Source: Maylandia zebra (lineage: Eukaryota > Chordata > Actinopteri > Cichliformes > Cichlidae). From it: DNA of 64,000 bases. The DNA lies in contig NC_135182.1 in assembly GCF_041146795.1 (NCBI RefSeq), forward strand, positions 6,279,509-6,343,508. Direction: 5' to 3'. The position numbers and the translations under genes are program-made. A model generated the notes under the pieces. It was not told where the DNA came from, did not search any database, and saw only the letters and a list, made by a program, of their open reading frames with translations. Positions 11,803-22,600 of this stretch are shown in pieces (the first letter of the stretch is position 1; each line of letters opens with the position of its first letter).

Positions 11803-13011
11803 TTTCAGGCAAAAGTCCGACACGAGCAAACTGAAACCGACGTCAGACCTTCAAAGGCCGTTTGTTTATCGTTTCTATGTCGGCAGAAAGAACTAAATTT
11901 CAATTTTGGCGCCTCTTCCGGTATTAAGCGGAAGAGACTTCTTCTTCTTCTTCTTGGGTTTTAGTGTTTAACGTGCAAAGGGTTTTATTCGCGCCCCCTG
12001 TGTTAACAGACAAGGTAAAACTGACGAACGTTTGATATTTTTCTATTTGACAGCGCATTTTAGTGGCATGAGTATATGGTTACTTCTTCATATCGTGCTC
12101 GGCATTGTGACACTGAAATATTTATTATATTGTTTAATCGACTTGACTCCATTTCAACGTTGCTTTTGTCTTAATACTCCATGACCTTTTATGCAACCTA
12201 CATCAGAAGATGTTTCTGGAGAATTCAATTCAAAATGCTGTGCAAATAAACAGAATGGAACAGAGAAGGATATCATGTGTAGCAAGTATAAAGATTAGAT
12301 GCGCTTTTTTGTACAGTATATGTTATTTTGAATAGTCTGCAATGCTATATTTCAGGATAAATAGAAGATGACCCCTCCTTTAATGTGAGATAATGCTCCA
12401 GGTCTATATTAACACATTCAGTTGCCTCCATTTTAAAGAGATGTCAATATTGTTTGGCTCCACATGCCCCAGAAATAACCCGGATAAAAGGTTAAATACT
12501 GAGACCATGCAGCCAGGAGATGGAGCTGTATAGACCCAGAGAAACTGAACCCAGGAAACCTCTGATGAATAGAGGATCTTGTGTTTGTCTCCACAGCCTG
12601 GATCTGCACTGGACTAAACGATTGGAAAATGACATGTACTATTTATACAGGTATTATGTGAAAGTATAACACCTGCAATACATGTGCACAGGTGAACATG
12701 CACCTCTCAGCATTTCACAAATGTTAATCTAGCTTTACATTAATCTGTACGCATCACTTTTTTCTTCCTCTCAAGTTCAAAAAGGTATTGTAGGTGGAAG
12801 GCGCTTATCAGATACACTGATTGTATATAAATAGCGCACTGTGAAGGTCAGCACAAACCTGCACACCAAACAAGCGAGGTGAGGTGTAAAAAGAACCAGA
12901 GGATTTTTGATCTGGTAAATGTCACAGTGATTTACACCAACTTCCATCATTTCTAAATCTCAACTGTTCATTTTCTCCTTAGATAACCTTCCAGAGGACA
13001 GCTCAGGAGCC
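11803..13011. other. Divergent promoter region between ska3 and the unrecognised plus-strand gene
   Basis: The two genes point away from each other. Next to ska3 there is a CTT-rich stretch and a possible short repeat (11935-12000). Next to the plus-strand gene there is a TATA box (12824) and a likely non-coding first exon ending about 12887 (AAGCGAG|GTGAGG), spliced to an acceptor at 12981-12982. No other coding signal was seen. Confidence 0.55.
12824..12830 (+). promoter_or_regulatory. TATA box of the 13.0-17.8 kb gene
   Basis: TATATAA in the context TTGTATATAAATAGCGC, roughly 30 bp before the inferred start of a 5' UTR exon. Two GATA-type motifs (CTTATCAGATA, 12804-12814) sit just upstream. 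A sharp TATA promoter fits a regulated, tissue-restricted gene; that last point is inference. Confidence 0.55.
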
Positions 13012-16000
13012 ATGGCGATGTTTGGAAAGGTTTTGGAGCCAGTGGGCTACATGCAGACTGTGAGGTGGGTGTTCCTCTTTGACATGATAATTCACATTGT
13101 AGCTATGCAAACTTATTGTTATATACAAACGGTTTTTTTGTCTTTTTTTGGGGGGGGGCTAAACCAGGAGTGTCTTTACTTACTTGCTGTGCACAGGGTC
13201 TTGGTCCAGGGCATCTGTTCCTATCTTGGTGGCAGTGCTACACAAGAGGAGACTGAGCTGGCCAAGAAGAACTTGGACCACATCGACCAGGAGCTGGGAG
13301 CAACGAGCTACGGCCTGCTGAAGGACCAGGAGGTCCATCAGCTGGAGAACGACCTGGCTGTGGTGTACTACCAGCTGGGCACTGCGGTGAGAAAACTCTA
13401 CGACCTCATAAACACAATTTTATGTGCAAGGTTGTGTAATATAGCTGAATAAATGATGCAAAGTCTAGAAAAGAGACTATAAAAGCAAGTATTTCATTAG
13501 CAATGGTGATAATTTTATTATATAATTATTTAATGGGTATGCAGATAAAATGAGCAACTGGAACATCATGCCTCAAGTTCTGGGACGTGAACATTTTATC
13601 TTTATTCACTGATCCCATGACAGACAAATAAATAAATACATTAACATAAAACCATACACAGACTGAATAATCCACAATTAAAATCAAAGAAAATAAAAAA
13701 AAATGCTAAAAAGAAATCCTGCCTGTGCTCTCCTTTTCTACTCAAAACACTTCTTACATACGCCTATAGTCTAATATATGTGAAGTTTCCAACCTCTGGA
13801 CCCTATTCTGACTGGAAGCAGGTTTATTTATCAAAACCTGGGCCAAATTTTCAATTGCTAGCTTCACCGTCAGTTCTCTAAGGTGAAATTAATCCTGGGA
13901 AGTGTCTTTTTTATCAAATTGTCTGAAAACAGGGTGAAGGACTTGGAAGCACTGGTGGATGTAAAACAGTATTATGGCAATAAATTGGCATATATAAAGC
14001 CTGAAGAGTACAAATATTTAAAAGTAAAGCACAAAGACCCCTAAGCTTACACTGGGACTGCATTTGAATTCATCACTGTGAGTGTATTATGTAAAAATAT
14101 GGGACCAGATGTATGATTAAAGCATCTGCTCATTTCTACTGACTCGTATTAACAGGCTTACGCCTTCTATTTTTCTCTTTAATTATTTCCGCGGCTAAGT
14201 GTGGCATTTGGTTATGTCATAAGTTTACAGGTATTTGAATTTGGTGCTGGTGGTGGATAGGGTGGCAAGGTGGGGTGGTAACAAAAACACAGGCAGCAAA
14301 TGAATTCATGGAAACGTTTACCCACTGTCATTTTCTGGGTGGCTGGTTATTTTTGGAGTGAACGGATGAGAGATAATGAGACTCTTCATCAGCTAAAAGC
14401 TGCCAAATGTGAGTGCAAACACCTAAATTGATAGAAAAGGTGCTGAGTGTGAGAACCGGAAAAGCTTTATGTGTCCTTGTCCAGATTATTTACTAACATT
14501 CCTTCATATTAAAGGAAAATGCCATGTTTTTAATTTGACCTGTAGTAAACTGAAGTATAGAGTTTATTATTGCCCCGAACCACTGGGTTTTAGATGCACT
14601 CCATCTCCTCTGGTTTTAGGTGAGGGCCCAGTCAGACTTCACCAAGAAGGAGACTGAGGTGTTCCTGCAGTACGTGCAGGATTACCGGCTGGAGAGGCAG
14701 CTAACAGCACTCTACAATCGTCTAATGGGAGTGTCGGCGCTGACAGACCAGCCCCCACTGCTGGAGGAGGTCATACTGAGCCACAAGCCCAAACGCTGGG
14801 AGCTGAGCGAGTTCTGCGTCAAGGTTAGTGGATGTGGAAGGGTGGTGCTTGGTGTGGAGGGGTATTTGTGATTAACTCATTTGGCTGCAGGGAGTCGGGG
14901 TCATTAAAGTTTCATTTTTTTCTTATTTGACTTTCATTATGCACAGGCACGCAAGCCTGAGGTGAGGTTTGTGCAATCTTATGCACAAATGCACACACAC
15001 TTTTTTTTGGCACATTTATCTTTGTGAGAACCTTCACTGGCAAAATGCATTATTTGGTCCCCCGATCAAACATAAATTAGCTTCGAACCTCACCCCCAAA
15101 ATACTTCAAACAGCCCATTGAAGGACAGTCTGGAAAAAAAAAAAGAACTGGTCACTTTTTCAACACGCCCTCAGTTTCAAGGTCTAAAGCAGTTTGGTAT
15201 CCCGTAAATACAAATCTCCAATCAAGTACAAACCAAGAGAAAGGAAAAAAATATATAATTAAAAAACAATCCTGGAACTTCATTATATAAGATCCAAAAA
15301 TGAAGACTCTATGTTAGATGCAGTCACATATATAACAGCACAAATATATCCAATCCCACTGAGAACGAGTTATGGAAAAAATGCAGGAGAGGAAAATGCA
15401 GTGAGAAGCACAGCTGTACCAGATTAACTATTAGTTTTCATAGCAAAAAAGATAAATGTGACAGAAAGGCACTGAGGTCCCGTGGGGAATGAAGCATGCT
15501 GCATCTGTCTTCTTGCTATGAAAATAAACTGAATATTTAATCTGCGGCGCTGTGACCTTCTCTTGTCTTTCTCGTGAGCTGAGTCAGCAAATTCCACCTT
15601 TGCCTGTGCTGGGAACAAATGTGTTCTGTTGCTTGCTTCGATAGATGAAGAGCTCAGGCTTTAAAGCTAAAATTTAAAAATCATTAGTTTCTTGTAAAGA
15701 AACTGAAAGGTTACTGGTTTTATTACCATAAAAGCATTTTCCTCCTTTATGCACAGAATCAAACAGACTTCTTTTTTTCTATTTCTTACATTTAAAAGTG
15801 ACCTGATGGTCACTGTGGGTCCTTTAGTCCATCTGTCATTCCCCTTGGCAAGACACACAGAGCCAGTCTGCTACATAACGACTGTCCAATTTTACAGGAA
15901 ATGAATCTCCCAGAAGTCACAGGCTTGTTTGTTATATAAAAGCAGTTAGATGATTATCTTTAAACCATAATTGGCTGTGTGGGGTCAGCACTGACCTCCT

Positions 16001-17801
16001 TGTTATAAACAAAATGTAAGACGGTGTTAAAGGAAGTGTGCACACTTTGCGCTGCTTGTCCGTTTAGAACAGTTGTTTTCTTCAGTCATCACCGCAGTGA
16101 AGAGAAGAGTTTCCATCCAAGAAAGTCAAATCAGTCCAGAGTCCACTTATTAAAGGGCTTAAGTGTGGATTAGCCTTAATGCTGAAGCAGCTTCTGCTTC
16201 TGAATGAGTAAATTTGTTTGCACGTTTCTCTTTTCAAGGACTGATTTGCACAAGTGCACTTATATAAAAACACGGCGAGCTAACTGATGTGAAATGATAG
16301 TTGCAAAATGTGCCTTCATGGTGTGGTTTAAATAAAAATGAGAAAACGGAGCTTATTTTGCACACAGTGTATATAGCTGCAGGGTTTACTTTGAGAGAAG
16401 GACATTTTGAACCAACTATAGTAATCAAAGTCATGGCTGCAAATCATGTGGTCAAGCCTGAAGAGCCCGACCTTGCTAATCAAAGAAACTACAGCCAAGT
16501 TTCTTTAACCTTGAAGAACTTATCATAGATAAACATATTTTAGGTGATAACGTAATCTGCTGTGATTATGCTTCTGGTGCTGAAACAAGAACCAAGGCGA
16601 TGTCATTTTGTCTTAAACCAGACAAAATCTTACATCTACATAAGATAATTACCCAAACCTGAAATAATAATGCTTTGATTATTATTAATATTATTATTAT
16701 AAGAACCCTCTGTGTTGTCACTAAAGGAGCCTGACTAACACTGGATATCCAGATAGTGCTTTTTTGACTCATAAAGGTCAGGTTTGTTAAAGCCTTGCGA
16801 GCAGTGATTTTATTATGAATTACAGCTGTTACTCAGAAAGGTGACTGGGTCACAGGAGAACAGTCAGTTTGTCATGTGCATTGTCATTTTTTTCAACATA
16901 CAGTGTTAGGGTGAGGTGTATTTACACCATTTAAAGGCAAAAAGCATGTTTATTAAAGAGCTGTTTTGTTCCTGTGGTTCCACTTTCTCAGACTAAAATG
17001 CTGGCTAAAGGATTTATGGGTCATGGACACTTTCACATGTTCACGTTCTTTTTCTCCTCTTTCTTCTGACAGATAAATTTTGTCCTGGGCACTGGTCTGC
17101 TCTGCCTCTTCACTCAAGCTTCCCTAACAGGAAGAGACCAGGCTCTGCTTATCAAGAGCTGGTCTGACCGTATGGGCGCCCTGTACAGGAAAATGAAGAA
17201 CACGGGAGGTCGCTGCTTAGGCTACTTCCTGGAGCAGGCGGAAGAGGATATACGGCAGCAGCTGCAGGAGGCCGTCCACAACCGATTGCCCCCAGACGAG
17301 GCGGCAGGGAGCATCCTGAAAACCCTGGAGAAGAATTACGATTGGCTGCGCTGGGCGGTGATGCTCCACCCCGCTGTGGGACCCAAGGAGGAGGAGGAGG
17401 AGGAAGGAGGAGAAAATGAAGGTGAAGCGACAGAACGACAGCCTGGCAATTTGCTCTCCGTGGCATCTGAAGCTCCTATCCCCCATGTGGTGGCGTGCTA
17501 CCGGGACACACCCACTACACTGGATAAAAGCCGCATCCACCAGCTCATCGTGGATTTGGAATGGAAGATCCCCAACCCACCACCTGAGGTGTACGCTTCC
17601 ATAGAAGAAGACCCAGGCAGGGCTAGGCGCTACCTGGCTTCCCGCATGCTGAAGAAGCTGCAGGAGGGGTTGGGATCTGGTGTGGCCGTCCATGTTGTTC
17701 CGGGCAGGATGGAGATGAAATGCAACTTCCCTCAAGCCTCCTACTACCTCTATGAGTACAAACACCGGCTGGCCTCAGGCACCGTGTGTGTGTTTGGATG
17801 A
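13012..17801 (+). CDS. Unrecognised 391-residue protein, four coding exons
   Basis: Exons 13012-13064, 13197-13386, 14620-14823 and 17073-17801 join in frame at good GT-AG sites to give 391 residues from MAMFGKVLEPVGYM to SGTVCVFG. I do not recognise the family. The first part is helical and probably coiled coil (ELAKKNLDHIDQELGATSYG, then DFTKKETEVFLQYVQDYRLE). A hydrophobic stretch near residues 150-167 (INFVLGTGLLCLFTQASL) could be a single membrane helix or a buried helix. Then follows an amphipathic helical region with WSDRMGALYRKMKNTGG, a Glu-rich linker about residue 260 (EEEEEEGGENEGE), and a C-terminal segment with LIVDLEWKIPNPPPEVY and ASYYLYEYKHRL. No signal peptide and no catalytic motif were seen. 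The exon layout, conserved-looking codons and poly(A) signal argue for a real gene. Intron 3 (14824-17072) and intron 2 hold no recognised exon. Confidence 0.82.
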
Positions 17802-17900
17802 AAGAGAGATCGTCTGCTGGTCTCATGCACATGTTTCATAATTCTGCTACACTATCAGCTTTAGATTTGTTGGTGGATATCTTGTGTACTATTGCCTCTA

Positions 17901-17906
17901 AATAAA
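17901..17906 (+). terminator. Poly(A) signal of the 391-residue gene
   Basis: AATAAA, 100 nt after the TGA at 17799-17801. The spacing is typical for a vertebrate 3' end. Confidence 0.65.
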
Positions 17907-19606
17907 TATTATTTTAGAGAAAAACAACATGCACGAGTATTTGCCTTGCTTTATGGCTAAAGTCCAGTTTATTAAAACTTGGGTCTTATCCACACAGATG
18001 AGCTAAAACATTACAACCAATCACAGATGAAATGATTCTCTGAGCTATATTAGACAATAAGTGATCTCACAGTCATTTTGTTGAATGTGGGAGAAAAGTT
18101 GCATGTGTAGACCTGAGAGTCTGTGACTAGGACCAGATTTTTATCACGATGGCCAGACAACTGGGTCGGAACACTTTAGTAACAACTTCCCTCAAACCTA
18201 TTGTCACCTGGTGACAATAGGTTTGAGGGAACGTTTTTGGATTCACGTTGGCGCCGCCTTGCAACTCACAGGACTTTGAGGATCTGCCACAAAGTGCCAG
18301 ATAACCACAGGGCGGAGCATATTAGAGAGGTGATCATAATTTTTTAGCTCATCATTTTAAAATATTTAAAGAAAATCTGAGCTGGACTGCATGAAGATTT
18401 TTATTACTATGGTCACCTGAGGAGCACAAGACCAAAATTTCTCTTTGTCTAATAGTTTAAAGCCAAATACCTGAGAAACTCAACATTTCATCAACCAAAA
18501 GTTAGTGTCTTTACTGTGCACAGTGCAGAGCTGTTAACATGGCAGTAAATGTAATTGCTGAGATCTGGGAATAAAAAGTTCAAAGAGGTTAAGAACCCAA
18601 GAAATCAGACAGTCAAAAGTGCATACTCACGATTAGCCACACTACGACTGTTTTGAGGCAAAACATCCATCATGAACAGGAGCACTCACAGGTAGATCAA
18701 AGATAAAACAGCTGGTCTAAACCAGTGGTGGGCATTTCATTTTTCCAAGGGACCACATGAGATACGGACTGTTCCAGATGGCCGCACTAATTATTTGTTA
18801 TTATTGGTGTAGCCCTCCACAACAGTCCCTAACTGTGATAACTATTTGAAAAAATTGGCAATAATTTTACTGTATGCCTTTTGCATAAATAAGTTCCTCC
18901 AACAGCCAAATTAGTGTAAAACTACTGCTCTCCTTATTGCTTACATTTGACCAAATTTATATTCTTTTGCCACAAATAATATGCACTGACTGAGTATTTT
19001 AGTATGAATGTAAAATCCTGTTTATTTCCATAACCTGTCTAAGAACTTACCCCAGTCTAGAGAAATCCTAGAATAGCCGGAGTGCCCAGTTTCTTGTTGC
19101 TGCTTACCTATACAGCTGACGTAACAGAAACGATTTGCCTAGCAACAAAAATGGCTAGTTTATATAGCGTAAGTGTTGTCTTTCAAAATGAAAAAGATAG
19201 TGGAAGGGTGAAAGGCTAGCAGGCACATGTGCATACAGCCTACAGCAAAGATGAATTAATGATAAGTATTTCCTATGACCATAAGGATGTGAATGACCAG
19301 ATTTCTCTGTGTTCCATGTAAACACTAAACCAGGATAAGCTTCATTACTGGGATACGGAGAAGAAGGTGGCTGAGATCAAATCCTTCACCATGTTTACTG
19401 TTGTTTATTACTGATAACTGTTGGATCAGCAGACATAATAATTCCTAGATTGAAAGACTTTAAAACTTTCCATAATGTCCTTGAATAAGAGTCCAACTGG
19501 CGTCCATGTGGGTGAGTCTCATGGTCCATGACGCAACTACCTAAAATGCCCAAGAAACGCGTCGTCCTTTTAGGTAATACTGTAATTCCAAGTGCTGTTT
19601 TTGTTC
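17907..19606. other. Convergent spacer between the unrecognised gene and hcnl1
   Basis: No coding exon is seen. It contains a Tc1 fragment with a perfect hairpin (18120-18231), a hAT-like fragment around 18724-18800 (CAGTGGTGGGCATTTC; low confidence), and the hcnl1 3' UTR. A minus-strand AATAAA (TTTATT at 19404-19409) about 200 nt past the hcnl1 stop is a possible 3' end signal. Confidence 0.5.
18120..18231 (+). repeat. Short Tc1-like fragment fused to a perfect 22-bp palindrome
   Basis: The text TTTATCACGATGGCCAGACA, followed by ACTGGGTCGG, matches the start region of a common fish Tc1-type transposase (reading MARQLGR). It breaks off and is followed at 18187-18231 by a 45-bp inverted repeat: 22-bp arms (TTCCCTCAAACCTATTGTCA plus CC) and a single central T, with no mismatch. 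Confidence 0.6.
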
Positions 19607-22600
19607 TTACACGAGTCCACCATCAGAGTTGAGCAGAGCCATTTTTTCCAAGTCCTTCCTGACATCTGGGAAGCCCTCCAGCGCATCCTGAAAGTCGTCC
19701 CAGGACAGAGAGAAACACTGGCAGTCGGTCAGTGCTTTCACTGTGGCCAGATGTTTGCCCTTGTTCAGCACACATGTCTCTGTACACACAGAAGGGTCCG
19801 TAAGACTGTGGTTAATGAGCAAATAAAATCTCATGACGGGGATGAGATCTGACAATTAATCCTAAATTAAAGCTGAGTTGTCCGAGGGAGGCCTGCTAAG
19901 CTTTAAACGTCGCAGAGATCTGCTGCCAAAAAGATTTGGAAGTGTGCACATGTAATGATGGAGAATTAAAGAAGTCAGCCAAATTGGCAAAAAAGGAGAA
20001 GATTTAATCACTTTGGTTCAACACTGTTCTTCTAAAACACAAATGGCAACAAAAAAACAAACAAATAATAAATATTCTGCAGAGGAAATAATTTGGAAAC
20101 TTTTCAAATTAAACACATGACACATGCCTAAAATTGAACCCCTAACCATCACCAGTTATTTTTTTTATTGTTTTGCAAGGCCTGTCTTAGAGCTCATGAA
20201 TTATTATTAGACACCGGCAGCAACTATATTTGAGTAAATCCAACTCACCTCCAAAGAAGTCTCCATCACACAGTTCCCTTTCATAGGAATCGGTCTCCAC
20301 AAGGACCTGGCCATGATCGATGAAGAACATGCGGTCGCCCGGGACATTCTGTCGGACGATGATGTCTCCTTCCTGGAAAACCTCGTACTGCAGTTTGAGG
20401 AGGACGGTGTTGATAAAGCTTTGATCTCTGTTCTGAAACATCGGCACGTTTCTCAGCAGCCGGCTGCACATCACTGTCACAATTTGCTGAAAAATACACA
20501 CAAATGAACAAACACAAAGCTTGGTATGACAAATGAAGATAGACGTGAGCTAAGAAACAACAAATCACACTCAGTTCAGGCAAGATTAAAGAATGAATGA
20601 AAAACAGATATTTATGTACACTGAGTGAATGTGACCAAGATACACAAAAGCATAACTGTGAATCTGTATGTATGAGGATGACATCTCATATAGATATCAA
20701 TATGAGATCAACCAAAACAAATCAATCTCAGCCAGTTTGGAGATTAGCAATAACCCCATCTATACCTCTTTGAGTGCTGAGGACACGGTGTCCATGACGT
20801 CCTTCTCATCAAACCACTTCCCTCCATAGCGAGCCTGGTAGTAGTTGTTGATGCGAAGCTGCAACTCTGGAGGGAGCTTCATGAAGGCCATGTAGTGCTC
20901 CAAACGGCTCATCTGTTGAAGATGGATAGAATATATTACATTAGATTACCATGTATAGATTATATCATAAGTTTTAAATATATTACTTGAACAATTGAAT
21001 TCAGAATAACGATAAGTGATTACTTGTCAATAAAAGTTCAATCTAACTACAAAAAGTCTAAATTAATCAGGAAAAAATTCATTTAGAAATTACATATGTT
21101 GAAAGGAACTCAATATATTTTCACTACTGCTAATTTCTATTATTTCCGATAGAATTCAGGTAGAATTGACAGAAAGTAGAGGAATGACAAAGGTTTGGTG
21201 AGCCAGGAACTAAATCATGGCTTTAGTTGCTTGGGGCATCTTAGCCAAGCAGAACGTATATACTGTGCAGTGCTTCCCCCCCGTTTTTAGTCGGTTTAAC
21301 CTGTTTATTTCTACACTGTACTTGCTGTTTAAGGAGTATAAGTGTCACCCATGAAGACCTTGCTCTTGTACTCCTTGGCCGCTGGGTCAAGGTTGGCGAT
21401 CATGGCTGTCGCATTGGCCACGAGGACGGTGTACATCAGACATCCGGACACCATGCTGACCATGACGATCCACATTTCAACATAATCTAGAGAACAAAAC
21501 AAAGACATGCCAGTGCAGTTGAGTGTTCACATCTGAGGGAGAATATAGATCATATTTCCTTTTTAAAGTGGCAGAGAAAGAAAACTTAAACTCCTAACTT
21601 GTTGGAGCGTCCATAGAGCCATAAGAGAGAGCAATCATCTGGGAGAGAGCTCGGAAAACACCCCATGAGTACTTAACGATGACCGTGGCATTCTGAAAGG
21701 AAAGGTTCAATCATTATTGTCTATTATTTATCATCGTAAGACAGGCTTCTAGGTTAACATTGTTAATTTTTTTTCTCTTTTTCTCATTATTGCATTTTTA
21801 CAGTCCTTAATTGTCTACATTGAAGACAAAGCGAGAGCTACAAAACATCTCAGTAAGCACTGATGTGTAAAATGAGCTTCACCATCAGGTTTTCTTTGCG
21901 GACCCAGCAGTCGTTGGGAAACTCCTCCAGCATAGGCACAAAATACTGGATGCATCCGTTCCAGTGGCACAGCAGGAAAATCATTGTGAAGAGAGACATG
22001 ATGCGGATGAACAGGCGAACCACCTCCAGGTTTGCATTTGACACCTGTCAGGAAAAGGGTACACGACACTTGGTCAGCGGGTAATACACAGCATTACACT
22101 GTACTGATAGAGTGTTTGACTGAGTGGACATCTTTGCAGCAGCAAACAGGGTGTACACTTGTTTTAGGGTCAGCCAGCTCTTTCTACTGTATTAAGGATT
22201 CATATTCACTCATATGAATGTTGTTGTTTTGGGGTGTGGAACAGCCATGATTTAGTTATTTATTGGGCAAGCTTGAAGGATCAATTTGACCTTTTTATCG
22301 TTCTGGTTTATTAGAACCCAGGTCTTACTTTAATAGTTTTGTTCATTGTTGAAATATACAACATTGCACGATCACTTCAATACAGCGAGGTCAGATGGTA
22401 CGAGAAACATGAGGAGCTAGGCTGTAAGTGAGCCGGCAGTTTAGTCAGATTATCTTAACCACCTCATTTGTTAGCCCTGTGATGGGTCTGATGACCTAAC
22501 TAAGGTGTACCTTGCCTCTCACCCTATCACAGCTGGCCCCAACCCTACACAAGTGGAGAGTAAAATATATGTAATGGACTTTATTTGCAAGTAAAATAAT

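Noticed and set aside
17217-17765. 182-codon minus-strand frame
   Set aside because: Shadow of the last exon of the 391-residue gene, whose plus-strand reading has splice and poly(A) support.
18724-18800. hAT-like start CAGTGGTGGGCATTTC
   Set aside because: Only one end is visible and no inverted partner or 8-bp duplication was found, so I noted it only in the spacer entry.
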